From NCBI GenBank assembly GCA_020429915.1, contig JAGQKV010000007.1, positions 26,555 to 90,554 of the forward strand: DNA of 64,000 nucleotides, written 5' to 3'. Of the stretch, positions 1 to 8,397 are shown piece after piece. The position numbers were made by a program, and so were the translations under genes. The stretch is from Candidatus Omnitrophota bacterium. Lineage in GTDB: Bacteria > Omnitrophota > Gorgyraeia > Zapsychrales > Zapsychraceae. Positions within the stretch are counted from its first letter, which is position 1, and each line of letters opens with the position of its first letter. The notes below the pieces were generated by a model. That model was given only the letters and a program-made list of their open reading frames with translations, had not been told where the DNA came from and did not search any database.

Positions 1-2
1 TG

Positions 3-278
3 GGATACCCGCTCGGTCCGGGAACAGCCGGGGAGAATCTCACGGTCCGAAATCTTTACGTCAACGCACTTCCCGTCGGGGCCATATTGGAATTCGCCGG
101 AGGAGTGGTGTTGGAAATTACCCGCGTCCGGCCCACATGTTATGTGATGGATCAGATCCATCCGCGACTAAAATTGGACGCAACCGATTGTCACGGTATG
201 TATGCCAAAGTGTTGCGCCCGGGAAGGTTGACAGCGGGGGAATCCATTCAAATCGCCAAACCGTCCGGCGTAAAGTAA
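3..278 (+). CDS. MOSC-domain protein, C-terminal part (5' truncated by window edge)
   Basis: The frame is open from the window edge to a TAA at 276-278, so only the C-terminal 91 residues are visible. They contain GPGTAGENLTV, the MOSC-type glycine/asparagine motif, and an RPTC motif whose cysteine matches the conserved MOSC sulfur-carrier cysteine. MOSC domains belong to the molybdenum cofactor sulfurase superfamily. A mobA-like gene starts 24 bp downstream on the same strand, which supports a role in molybdenum cofactor handling or side-chain transfer. The substrate cannot be told from this fragment, and it could equally be the tail of a MoaC-MOSC or MogA-MOSC fusion. Confidence 0.75.
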   Translation, partial: GYPLGPGTAGENLTVRNLYVNALPVGAILEFAGGVVLEITRVRPTCYVMDQIHPRLKLDATDCHGMYAKVLRPGRLTAGESIQIAKPSGVK

Positions 279-302
279 TCATTATCAACTCGTGGAGTAC
301 CA

Positions 303-884
303 ATGACCGGAGCGATCATCTGTGGCGGCCGGAGTACGCGTATGGGCCGACCCAAGGCGAGTTTGCCCTTGGGGTCCGGCAAACCCATGATTGTGCACGT
401 CTATGATATTCTGATGACGTGCTGCGCCCGGGTGGTTTTGGCCGGGTGCCCTCCGGACTTGCCGGCCGACTTAATGGATGTGCCGCGGATCCCCGATCGG
501 ATCCAAGATGCCGGCCCGATCGGAGGACTGGAAGCTTTGTTGGCCTCCGGCATTGACGATGAATATCTTGTAGTGCCTTGCGACCTGCCGCTGCTGCAGC
601 CGGAGACATTGCGCTTGTTGTGTGTGGCGAACGGGAAGCTGCCGGTTGTTTTGTCTACAGAAAAGACCGTACAACCGTTGGTTGCCCGTTACGGAACCGG
701 CCAGTTGGCGGAAATCCGCAAACGGATAGATCAAGGGTTATACTCATTGAAAGCCTTGTTGCACGTAGTCGACCATACCCGCGTTCCCCTCCCAGTTCAT
801 TTAGCGGATACCCTGCACAACGTCAATACGACGCACGATTTCACCCCCGACAGATGTAAGCGGAAGATCATCGACGATGGCTAA
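303..884 (+). CDS. mobA: Molybdenum cofactor guanylyltransferase (MobA-like)
   Basis: A 193-residue protein, the usual MobA length. MobA transfers GMP from GTP to molybdopterin in the cytoplasm to make the MGD cofactor. The N-terminus has the nucleotidyltransferase motif (ICGGRSTRMGRPKASLPL, a variant of LAGGxSxRMGxxK) at about residues 6-23. The metal-binding aspartate sits in PCDLPLL near residue 97. The C-terminal NVNTTHDF matches the NxNTPxD-like end of the family. The ATG at 303 follows the MOSC gene closely, so the two probably share a transcript. The stop at 882-884 is in the same frame as the NnrS remnant that follows. Confidence 0.88.
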   Translation: MTGAIICGGRSTRMGRPKASLPLGSGKPMIVHVYDILMTCCARVVLAGCPPDLPADLMDVPRIPDRIQDAGPIGGLEALLASGIDDEYLVVPCDLPLLQPETLRLLCVANGKLPVVLSTEKTVQPLVARYGTGQLAEIRKRIDQGLYSLKALLHVVDHTRVPLPVHLADTLHNVNTTHDFTPDRCKRKIIDDG

Positions 885-1316
885 TTTACGAATAAATACG
901 CCTGTTTTATTGCAAACCGGATTCCGATGCTATGGGTACTATTTGCCGGGTATGTCTTTCTGATTCTCGGTTTTGTCTTGAAGTCCGCCGCGATCTTGGG
1001 GCGGCAACCAGACGACGCTGCTTTGCATGCCTGGACAGCCGGGGGCATCGGGATATTTACCATAGGCATGATGACGCGGGTGGCCTGGGGGCATACCGGC
1101 CGTCTCATGGCCGAGCCACCGCGGTCTGTTGCCGGGATGTTTGCATTGGTAATCTTAAGCGCAGTGGTGCGGGTATTTTTACCTTTGATACTACCCGAAT
1201 CCTATATCATATGGATCGCGATCAGCCAGATTTTGTGGGTGCTGGCCTTCGGATGGTATTTGATTATTTACACCCCTGTGCTCATCAGTCCACGGCCGGA
1301 TGGAAAAGCCGGATAA
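885..1316 (+). pseudogene. NnrS-family membrane protein, C-terminal remnant
   Basis: The recognisable part begins at RIPMLWVLF (about 918) and runs 130 residues. It includes the NnrS hallmark MMTRVAWGHTGR and several hydrophobic helices. NnrS proteins are normally about 400 residues with about 12 membrane helices and are linked to nitric oxide or nitrosative stress and heme-copper proteins. Here the N-terminal two thirds are missing. Homology starts about 35 bp after the mobA stop and stays in the mobA frame, as if a deletion joined mobA to the tail of nnrS. An ATG at 927 could still give a 129-residue product, but I see no good ribosome binding site. Confidence 0.6.
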
Positions 1317-1394
1317 GATCTAAAACGGCGGATACGTTTCGCCAAGATCTGTCCGATCATTACTTCTCGTAGTAGTGGTCGGGGGGAATGAGTG

Positions 1395-1453
1395 CCGGGT
1401 AATGTCGCAGGAAGCGCGATAGACCACAATATGCTTCCTGCGACATTACCCGG
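1395..1453. repeat. Perfect 21-bp inverted repeat between convergent genes
   Basis: Arms at 1395-1415 and 1433-1453 are exact reverse complements around a 17-nt loop. It lies in the 155-bp gap between the NnrS remnant (plus strand) and the glycosidase (minus strand). Neither side has a T-run, so it is not a typical intrinsic terminator in either direction, although it may act as a bidirectional terminator or mRNA 3' end stabiliser. Confidence 0.8.
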
Positions 1454-1471
1454 GAACCTCAACGGTTCGGA

Positions 1472-3460
1472 CTACTTGGCCCACATCTCCGTGTAAAAGT
1501 AATATGCCTTCCTAAGCTTCCGTTCAAACGGACTATGTTTTCCGGATCCCTGTCCAACCAGTCCCAACCACTCCTCACTTGAAAACCCGTCCGGAAAGGG
1601 GAAGGGATAGGTCGACTCTGTTTCATGAGTGGCCTCACTGCCGTCCCCGGCGTGGGTATCCTTCCACCATTCGTCGATAAATTGAAACGCCACGCCGCCG
1701 ATGGCGTTGCCGGTGTACGGGCCGCCGGCCTGATGCAGGACGATGTCTCTCAGGTTCCCTTCGTGATAATCGCGCTGCATGCCTTCATCGACGGTTTGTC
1801 TGGCCGTATGCCACACGTCGCACCCGTATTCGGTAATCAGCACCGGTCGGTCGAAGCGTTCCTGCACGGTCTCCCAAACATTGCCGAACCCGCCGGCGCC
1901 CTGGTAGGAATTTACACCCATAATGTCGATCGCCGGCGCATACTTCTGGTAATAGTCGGCCAGACCTGTGCTGATGTTGCCGACGGCGACCGGGTGCTTT
2001 CCGTCGATTTCGTGGATCAATTCGGCAGCCTCGTTCAGGAACTCGGCCCACGCTTGGGGGTGCAGGCCGGCATTGGTCTTGGTGGCGTTTACCCCTGAAT
2101 AACTCAGCGGCATGTTGTTCTCATTACCCAGGACCCACATCAACACCCACGGCTCGTCTTTCAAATCGAGCACCTTGGCGCGCAGGACCTCAAGCATCAC
2201 CTTGCGCTGCCCGGGGTCGGTATAGTCGGTGCCGGTTTGCCAGTCCGCGCCGGAGCCCACGGTGTAAGCGCCGAGCATATCGCCGGCGATGACCCGGATG
2301 CCGTAATTCTCATAGAGATCGCGCAGCAACGGCTTGTTGACCATCGCCGGGTCGTACGACACCCGGTCTTCGGCCGTGGGGATGTAATAGCGGATGGCGT
2401 TGACGCCCATGTCCTTCATCAATTGAAAGTCACCGATAGCGGGTTCGTCGTCATCCTGCACGCCGTTGCGGTCTTGATCCACCCACGCGTCGTAGGCGGC
2501 GTCGATGCGGCCGTTGTTGTTTTTGTCTTTATGCATCCAGCGCGCATAGAAGTAGGGATCATTGTGCGGGCCCAGGCCGATCTCGGTCGGGCTGTAAGTA
2601 ACGCCGCGCACGAAGAACGGCTCTCCTCCGACGGTCATCCGCCAATGGCCGTTATTATAGCGGACCAGCCGGATGTCACCGCGCACGATCTCGCGGGCGA
2701 TGCCTTGTTGCGTCATATCCGGCAACGCGGCCAGGCGCTCCTCCGCCGTCCGGCGCACAATTCGTCCGGGGTTGACCGCGACCACGTCATTGGCCGGATT
2801 ATTGTCGTCTTTGTAATCTATGGAGACGCTTGCGTCCTCCAGCGCGCATTCCAGCTGCGGATATGTATCACACAGCCGGCGCACAGAGCTCATGGCGCCC
2901 GGTGCGGTGTACCATACAAACGACTTGTCGGTGGACCACACGTATTGTTTGGGCGCGTGCAGGAGTGTCGCGTAATAGGCCTTCAGCGCTTGCTTGATAT
3001 GACCGGAACGTTCGAGGATCAGTGCGGTAAAAAAGAGTTTCGTGCCGGTTGCGTCGGGGGCCTGCGGCCACACATAGAATGCGCGCTGCGCGTCTTCATC
3101 GGCAAACACGTCCCAATGCCCCACGTCGAGTTTCCCGGCTGTTTCGTACTCGGCATAGCCGCTTTCCTTACGGATACCGAAGTTGTTCGGATAAATCCCC
3201 GCACCCACCGCCTTTTTCAGGCCCGCGCGGTCGGTGATGCGGTAGTAAACTCCGGGGGTGCCTGCGCCGGTGAGCTCACCGTATTGCGCGTAGTCGATGA
3301 AGATCGAATCACCGGTGTCGTCAATAGGGAAGGCGGGGGACGGTAGTGTCTTACCTTTCAGGAAATGGTGCATCAGCCGAACGTCCGCCGTGTCGTTCAA
3401 GGGGGCGGCTGAAGCCGGGCAGCAGGTGAACAGCAGGATCATACACATGATAAGTCGCAT
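1472..3460 (-). CDS. Exported GH-A-clan glycoside hydrolase (GH2/GH5-like TIM barrel)
   Basis: A 662-residue protein with a signal peptide (MRLIMCMILLFTCCPASA). The ATG is preceded by AAAGGAG at 6 nt. A non-catalytic N-terminal half of about 270 residues leads into a barrel starting near GEPFFVRGVTYSP. The clan-A acid/base glutamate is E447 in LGNENN and the nucleophile is E544 in LITEYG. An acidic EF-hand-like insertion, DKNNNGRID followed by DQDRNGVQDDDEP, probably binds calcium. It should act on a beta-linked glycan in the periplasm or outside the cell; the substrate is unknown. A paralogue at 8382-9641 shares the barrel and the acidic insertion but has lost both glutamates. Confidence 0.82.
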   Translation of the reverse strand: MRLIMCMILLFTCCPASAAPLNDTADVRLMHHFLKGKTLPSPAFPIDDTGDSIFIDYAQYGELTGAGTPGVYYRITDRAGLKKAVGAGIYPNNFGIRKESGYAEYETAGKLDVGHWDVFADEDAQRAFYVWPQAPDATGTKLFFTALILERSGHIKQALKAYYATLLHAPKQYVWSTDKSFVWYTAPGAMSSVRRLCDTYPQLECALEDASVSIDYKDDNNPANDVVAVNPGRIVRRTAEERLAALPDMTQQGIAREIVRGDIRLVRYNNGHWRMTVGGEPFFVRGVTYSPTEIGLGPHNDPYFYARWMHKDKNNNGRIDAAYDAWVDQDRNGVQDDDEPAIGDFQLMKDMGVNAIRYYIPTAEDRVSYDPAMVNKPLLRDLYENYGIRVIAGDMLGAYTVGSGADWQTGTDYTDPGQRKVMLEVLRAKVLDLKDEPWVLMWVLGNENNMPLSYSGVNATKTNAGLHPQAWAEFLNEAAELIHEIDGKHPVAVGNISTGLADYYQKYAPAIDIMGVNSYQGAGGFGNVWETVQERFDRPVLITEYGCDVWHTARQTVDEGMQRDYHEGNLRDIVLHQAGGPYTGNAIGGVAFQFIDEWWKDTHAGDGSEATHETESTYPFPFPDGFSSEEWLGLVGQGSGKHSPFERKLRKAYYFYTEMWAK

Positions 3461-3501
3461 AGGGCTCTCCTTTGTGACTGTATTCTAGCGGTTTTGAGTG
3501 A

Positions 3502-3579
3502 GTTCTGCCAGGCTTCCTGTTGCGGAAGCCTGGCAGAACCTGGTTTTTCCGCTGACGCCAGTCAACAATCGGAAAAACC
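3502..3579. repeat. Two consecutive perfect hairpins upstream of the glycosidase
   Basis: Arms 3502-3517 and 3524-3539 form a perfect 16-bp stem with a 6-nt loop. Immediately next to it, 3542-3551 and 3570-3579 form a perfect 10-bp stem. They occupy the region upstream of the minus-strand gene starting at 3460. They could be 5'-leader structures of that gene or small palindromic repeats. No T-run follows either stem on the minus strand. Confidence 0.7.
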
Positions 3580-3674
3580 GCTGGCTCCCCCGCATGGTGG
3601 AGGGGGGCCGATGTGCGCACCCGGCGGCCTGACGTGCGCCAAGTGCGCGGGGCTTGCGTTGGGGGCTCTCACTT

Positions 3675-3812
3675 GTGATTGGTGATTTGGGATTGGGGAT
3701 TTGAACAGTTTGCCTTCATGATGCAGGCAAGCCGTGATTCAGATGCATTAAAGCCTCACAAATCCCAGAATATGCATAACGGTCATTCTCCAAATCCCCA
3801 ATCCCTAATTCA
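3675..3812. repeat. Heptamer-armed palindrome, locus A
   Basis: The left arm is four 7-nt units, GTGATTG, GTGATTT, GGGATTG, GGGATTT (3675-3702), followed by GAACAGTTTGCCTTCA (3703-3718). The right arm (about 3790-3812) read on the minus strand gives TGAATTA, GGGATTG, GGGATTT in the same phase. The 373-bp gap 3461-3833 holds only this element and the two hairpins at 3502-3579. The same 16-nt sequence after the left arm recurs at 47005-47020. Confidence 0.75.
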
Positions 3813-3833
3813 AACATCAGACGACTTCCCGGC

Positions 3834-4286
3834 TTACAATAATTCCCCCGCCGCCTCCGCCGGTCGCCAGAACCAGCCTCCGCTCGGGTCCCAACATTGT
3901 CCGAAGGTGAAGTTATCGACCAGTTCCTGAATCACGGCGCGGGCCTCGTCGGTGCGCTCGAGCGCGATCAGCGATTTCGCCTGAATAAACAGGCTGGTGG
4001 CCACGTCGTTCAAGGCCCAATAGGAAAAGACTTCGTCGTTGGTCCCCGTGACATAGTCTTCCAGTCCGGCCTGCATCTCGCGGGCGGGTTCCTGATAGAG
4101 TTCGACGCACTTGCGGGCATAGACGATCGCGTCTTCGTATTCTTCGGCGCCGAAGGACTGCCAGGCCTTGACGGTCAGCGTGGACGAGGTGTGATCCCCG
4201 AATTTGTACTCCTTGGCGAATGCCGCCGGGGCGCTCATGCATACTGCCAGCGTTGCAGCCATACAAAGTTGGAATAAACGTGCCAT
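3834..4286 (-). CDS. Small exported helical (TPR-like) protein of unknown function
   Basis: A 150-residue product. The start chosen is the ATG at 4284-4286 because AAGGAGG lies just upstream; a longer frame exists but has no such signal. The N-terminus is a signal peptide ending in SAPAAFAKE. The mature part has paired helices of TPR spacing (around EEYEDAIVYARKCVELY and LFIQAKSLIALERTDEARAVIQELV) and ends in a tryptophan-rich tail. I do not recognise a specific family. It lies between the active glycosidase and the sigma-factor operon on the same strand, so a link to envelope glycan metabolism is possible but unproven. Confidence 0.7.
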   Translation of the reverse strand: MARLFQLCMAATLAVCMSAPAAFAKEYKFGDHTSSTLTVKAWQSFGAEEYEDAIVYARKCVELYQEPAREMQAGLEDYVTGTNDEVFSYWALNDVATSLFIQAKSLIALERTDEARAVIQELVDNFTFGQCWDPSGGWFWRPAEAAGELL

Positions 4287-4366
4287 GATTAACCTCCTTG
4301 TTTTCTGTGCCGGTGTAATTCCGGGGACATAGTACCTGTTTACCCGGATGTTACGCATGCGTCATG

Positions 4367-4406
4367 AAAAAAGGCAGTTCCCGGCTGGTGCACCAGAAAC
4401 TGCCTT
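4367..4406 (-). terminator. Rho-independent terminator of the sigma/CHAT operon
   Basis: On the minus strand, AAGGCAGTT pairs with AACTGCCTT and is followed by a run of six T (4372-4367). It lies 50 bp past the stop of the TPR gene at 4456 and upstream of the gene ending at 3834, so it closes the operon coming from 9641. Confidence 0.85.
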
Positions 4407-4455
4407 GTCCCGGCGGGGAGCGACCCCGGCGGGTTTTGACATCATGCGATATTTA

Positions 4456-5274
4456 TCAGAACGAGTTGCCGAACTTACGGTAAAATTCGATCAGGTTGTT
4501 GCGGCTTTCGATCGTTCGCGTGTCGTTGATTCCGAATTCATCTTTCTGCGTCTCAAATATTCCTTTATATATTTTTTCGGCGCGTTCATAGCGACCGGTT
4601 TCTTCGTAAAGCAGGCCGAGATTCCGGCGTGTGGTCATTGTCCCGGGATGCGTGGGGCCGAGCTGTTCCTCCTGAATACGCAATGCGCGCTCATAGTGGT
4701 CGCCGGCTTCCCGGTATTTGCCGAGCTTCTTCTCGACGACCGCCAAATTATTCAGGGCGTTGGCTGTATCAGGATGATCGCTGCCCCGGATATCCTCGAC
4801 CGTCCGCAGGACTTCCTGAGTCAGGGGCTCGGCTTCGGTAAACCGGCCATCGGCGTACATCATCATAATTTGCGCGTACAAGTCCTCAAGCGCTTCGGCG
4901 GCGGCATCGACCGAAGGATCGACGATCACCGGCGTAACCCCGCGTTCGCGTTCCGGCGGCGGCGCCTCCGGGTACAGCAATTGCAATCCGATAATGGCCA
5001 CGACGATCGTCAGCGAAAAACTCAAGGCCGGGCGCGACGCGAATTGCGACAGGAGAAAACGCAGCTGATCCCACAGCGTAGACTGCCCCGGATCACGGCC
5101 GGTACGCACGGCGTGACGGAAGTCAGCCACCGTCTCGCGCGGGTCGACGCCGTTCTCATATAAAAAGGAGTGGACGTCATCGAGCGGTTCGGCAACGATG
5201 TCGCGGATGATGTCTGCGTCCTCATCCAGAAAGGCGCACAGCTGTCGGACTTGTTTTTTAGGGTCGGTGCTCAT
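4456..5274 (-). CDS. Single-pass membrane TPR protein, candidate anti-sigma or signal partner
   Basis: A 272-residue protein. Residues 1-80 are polar with no signal peptide. One membrane helix lies near residues 84-102 (SFSLTIVVAIIGLQLLYPE), followed by a proline-rich stretch. From about residue 125 there are tetratricopeptide repeats of the NALNNLAVV / ALRIQEEQLG / RRNLGLLYEETG type. The inferred topology puts the N-terminus in the cytoplasm and the TPRs in the periplasm. It starts 10 bp after the sigma-factor gene, the usual place for an anti-sigma factor, but no known anti-sigma motif such as a zinc HxxxCxxC is present. Its TPRs resemble those of the CHAT protein upstream. Confidence 0.75.
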   Translation of the reverse strand: MSTDPKKQVRQLCAFLDEDADIIRDIVAEPLDDVHSFLYENGVDPRETVADFRHAVRTGRDPGQSTLWDQLRFLLSQFASRPALSFSLTIVVAIIGLQLLYPEAPPPERERGVTPVIVDPSVDAAAEALEDLYAQIMMMYADGRFTEAEPLTQEVLRTVEDIRGSDHPDTANALNNLAVVEKKLGKYREAGDHYERALRIQEEQLGPTHPGTMTTRRNLGLLYEETGRYERAEKIYKGIFETQKDEFGINDTRTIESRNNLIEFYRKFGNSF

Positions 5275-5284
5275 GTTCGTATCC

Positions 5285-5857
5285 TTACGACGCGTCCTGC
5301 CGGCGCGCCAGGTATTCTTCCAGACGGCGCTGCAAGAGTTTGCGTGTGTTATAAATGCTGGTCACCGGCAACCGCAGTTCCTCCGCGATCTCACGCGGCT
5401 TGCGGCCCGCTGCGGCTAGGGTCGCGACCCGTACCAGCCTGGGCTCATCTTCGATTTCCTTTAAAAAACCTTCCATAAATCCTTCCGGCGCGTCGGAGGT
5501 GTCGATGGCCTCGGCGTCCTTACGGTGCTGATCGGACAGCGTCTCCAGAAACCGCAGGCAGCGGTTCTCCAGACTCTGACTGTGGTGATGGATCTCGCTA
5601 CGTACCACACCGAACAGATAAACCAGCAGGTCCGGGACCGTTTGCGGGTCCCATTGGCGCTGGCCCCGATAAACTTTCAGGATTGCGTCCATCACAAAAT
5701 CCTCCGCCATTTTGCCGGCGGCCACTTGGCCGCCTTGTTGCTGATACCACGACATTTGACGTATCTTGGTAAAAGCGTACTTGATCAGCCGGGGGATGGT
5801 GTCGTCCCAGTCATGTTCATCGAGTAAGGCCTTGATGTCGGCCGGAACTTCGTTCAA
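5285..5857 (-). CDS. ECF-like sigma-70 family RNA polymerase sigma factor
   Basis: A 190-residue protein with a sigma region 2-like segment (about residues 50-100: MAEDFVMDAILKVYRG, a tryptophan, then LLVYLFGVVRSEI). A region 4-like helix-turn-helix lies at the C-terminus (REIAEELRLPVTSIYNTRKLLQ). There is no region 1.1 or 3. It would direct core polymerase to a small regulon in response to an envelope signal. It is followed at 10 bp by the membrane TPR gene and preceded at 80 bp by the periplasmic CHAT gene, all on one strand, which fits a membrane-spanning relay. Sequence-level relatedness to classical ECF groups is weak. Confidence 0.75.
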   Translation of the reverse strand: MNEVPADIKALLDEHDWDDTIPRLIKYAFTKIRQMSWYQQQGGQVAAGKMAEDFVMDAILKVYRGQRQWDPQTVPDLLVYLFGVVRSEIHHHSQSLENRCLRFLETLSDQHRKDAEAIDTSDAPEGFMEGFLKEIEDEPRLVRVATLAAAGRKPREIAEELRLPVTSIYNTRKLLQRRLEEYLARRQDAS

Positions 5858-5937
5858 CCTTTCCCTCCATCAGGGTAATGCCGCCCGGGCCCCGGAATTC
5901 GCCAAAAAAAATGCAGGGTCCGGGAGCGGGGCGGAGA

Positions 5938-8397
5938 TTATTTTGTATCTTTAACGTAGGCAGGGCCTTGTGAAATCACAATAAAGGCCCCGGCCTTCTT
6001 GACCGCAGCATGCAGGCCTTGAGTCTCGCGCAGGGTGTTCATCCATTTTTTCTGCGTCTCGGCCAAGGCCTGGGCGGGGGATTCGCCGCGGAAGATCCCG
6101 CTGTAAATTTCCCGCACCATCTGCGGGGTGACCTGCGCGTCCGGGATGCTCCACAGGGTCATGATCAGATTGCGCGCGCCGGCCTGCAGAAATCCGCGCC
6201 GCAGTCCGAACACGCCTTCGCCCGTCTGCGCGTCGCCCAATCCGGTGTCGCAGGCCGGGAGGACGACCAGCCAGGTCTCACGCAGATCCAGCAGACTGAC
6301 TTCCTCGGCGGTAAGCAACCCGTCGTTACGGACCGGTTCACTCAATCCCTGCTGCCATAGACGGATGGTTTTGTCCGCCTTGGCCATGGCCAATCCGCTG
6401 TCGCGCATCGGATTGAACGCGGTCTGTCCCGCCGGCAACGGCTGTGCCGCCGCCCGTTCATCTTTCAGTAACGGGACCGCCGATCCGGTGGTCGCGTGCC
6501 GCCAGTGCGGCTGACCGGCAAAAAATCCGTGGGTTGCGATATGCAGGATCGCCGGCGAATGCACCTGTTTCAGATTTTCCTCACTGGCCTTTTCCCGGGT
6601 AAAGAGTTCGACCCGGTAACCGTTGGCCGCAGCCAATTGGGCCACCGCTTGGGCCTCGGTATATGTGCCGGGCAGATCTTCAAAGACAGCGGATTCGCCG
6701 CCATCGTCGCTGAACAACGGTTGCGCGAAAATGGTAAGAGTTTTCGTCATGTCCAGCCGGTGGTGTTCGAGCAGATCGCGTCCGCTGGTCACGTAGGCGA
6801 AGGCATAATGTTCATTGAGGAATTCACCGCGCGGAGTCAGCAGGGTCACGAAGGATACGAAGTTGATACGGTGCGTGGGGCTGATGATAATCCGCTCGAT
6901 ACGCCACTTCAGCGACTTGTCGATGGGTAGCCACAATAACCGGTAGAGGCGTTGCAGGTTGTAACGCAGGTCGGTGTCGCGGGTGTCCTTGTGGCGGACC
7001 ATCTGTTGGTAACGGCGGATGTGCGCGTCGATGCGGTCGGCCGGGCCCAGTTGGACCCAATGCAAGCCGTCGTCGAGGGTAAAGATGACTGCGCCGTAAT
7101 GATCTTCGAAACGGCCCTCGCCGAGCGCCATCGGGTAACGGATAAATTCAATCAGGGCGGTGCTTTCATCAAGGGCGTGCTGGATATCGGAGGGTTCAAC
7201 CTTCAAGAAACGGCGCGCGCCACGGGTGCCGGCGCCGGAATATCCGAGCTGTTGCTCGGTGCGACGGATATCCTCTTGCAGCCCGAGAAGAATCAGACGC
7301 CGCCGCTGCCGGGCATCCTCGTCGATGATGCCGTCTTCGGACATTTCCAACTGCATCAGCCGCTGTTTGGTCAGCGCGCGTTTGTGCAGAAGACGCTGAT
7401 GTTCCGGATCACTCCCGGAGGCGGCCAGGCGGATGTCTTCGATGAGGGATTCCAGAACCAGCCCTTTATGCAGAAGCACCGAGCGGGCCAGCGTCATGGT
7501 GTCGCCGACGTTGGCCGACAACGTGTACGGTTCGTAAGCGGTTATGTGGGCCAGCCGTTGTTGTTCGGAAGAGAAGGAAAGGATGTGGCTCAATAGCCGG
7601 CGTTCGCGTTCGAGAGCAGCCTTGGCCATGTCGATGGCCTCATTGATTTCATTGGCTTCGTGATAAAGCAGACCGAGCTGGCGCATACAATAGGCGATAG
7701 TCCGGTGATCCTCAGGACGCGATGTTTCCCAAATGCCGAGCGCTTCACGGTAGGCGTTGATGGCCCCGGCCAGGTCGCCTTCGCGGTAGGCCAGATCGCC
7801 CAGCATCTGCAGGGTGAAGGCCGCCGCCGGCAACGGTCCGGTCCGGCCGGCACGCTGGCGTTCGAGCAGTTCCCGGGTCAAGGCGCGGGCATTGGCGGTA
7901 TCCCCGGCGGCATAGTCTAACCGCGCGCGTTCCTGCAGCAACGGTAAGAGTTGCGGGTGATCGTCGCCGAGGGCTTCCTTTTGACGTTCGTAAATGTGGC
8001 GCGCGACGCGGATTTCTTCGGCAAGATCACGGCTGTCGACGGGGAGGGGCCCCATGCCGGGAATCGTGCGGCTGTCGCGAGCGTAAAGTTCGGCAAGGTG
8101 CCCGATGAGTTCCCTGACCAGCGGGTGATCAACACCGAGGTGCGCGTAGTAAACGGTGAGGGCGCTTTCGTAGTGCGGCAGGGCGGCGCTGATTTCGCCT
8201 TTTTCTTCGTACAGCCGGCCCAATTCGTGGAACAGATCCGCAACCTGGAGCTGGTCCGGTCCAAGCCGGGTGAGCTGTGCATTGAGTATGTTTCTGGTGA
8301 TATGAATGTCATCGGCCAGCTCCGCCGGATCGGTGACTGCCGCCGCCGGGGCCGCGATAAGCAAAAAGGACACAACCGCGATTAGTCTTCGGTCCAT
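5938..8397 (-). CDS. Exported TPR-CHAT (caspase-like) protease
   Basis: A start at 8397 gives an 819-residue protein beginning MDRRLIAVVSFLLIAAPAAA, a clear signal peptide. The N-terminal half is TPR repeats. The C-terminal roughly 300 residues are a CHAT domain. The caspase-type histidine is in LHIATHGFF (about residue 622) and the cysteine in LPACDTGLG (about residue 716), with the usual GEGVFGLRRGFLQAGA following. Both catalytic residues are intact. The ATG overlaps the last 16 nt of the upstream dead-glycosidase gene, so the two are probably translationally coupled. A periplasmic CHAT protease next to a sigma/membrane-TPR pair suggests signal-dependent cleavage, which is inference. Confidence 0.85.
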   Translation of the reverse strand: MDRRLIAVVSFLLIAAPAAAVTDPAELADDIHITRNILNAQLTRLGPDQLQVADLFHELGRLYEEKGEISAALPHYESALTVYYAHLGVDHPLVRELIGHLAELYARDSRTIPGMGPLPVDSRDLAEEIRVARHIYERQKEALGDDHPQLLPLLQERARLDYAAGDTANARALTRELLERQRAGRTGPLPAAAFTLQMLGDLAYREGDLAGAINAYREALGIWETSRPEDHRTIAYCMRQLGLLYHEANEINEAIDMAKAALERERRLLSHILSFSSEQQRLAHITAYEPYTLSANVGDTMTLARSVLLHKGLVLESLIEDIRLAASGSDPEHQRLLHKRALTKQRLMQLEMSEDGIIDEDARQRRRLILLGLQEDIRRTEQQLGYSGAGTRGARRFLKVEPSDIQHALDESTALIEFIRYPMALGEGRFEDHYGAVIFTLDDGLHWVQLGPADRIDAHIRRYQQMVRHKDTRDTDLRYNLQRLYRLLWLPIDKSLKWRIERIIISPTHRINFVSFVTLLTPRGEFLNEHYAFAYVTSGRDLLEHHRLDMTKTLTIFAQPLFSDDGGESAVFEDLPGTYTEAQAVAQLAAANGYRVELFTREKASEENLKQVHSPAILHIATHGFFAGQPHWRHATTGSAVPLLKDERAAAQPLPAGQTAFNPMRDSGLAMAKADKTIRLWQQGLSEPVRNDGLLTAEEVSLLDLRETWLVVLPACDTGLGDAQTGEGVFGLRRGFLQAGARNLIMTLWSIPDAQVTPQMVREIYSGIFRGESPAQALAETQKKWMNTLRETQGLHAAVKKAGAFIVISQGPAYVKDTK

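Noticed and set aside
2237-3346. 369-codon plus-strand frame opposite the glycosidase
   Set aside because: Antisense shadow of a well-supported gene with catalytic motifs.
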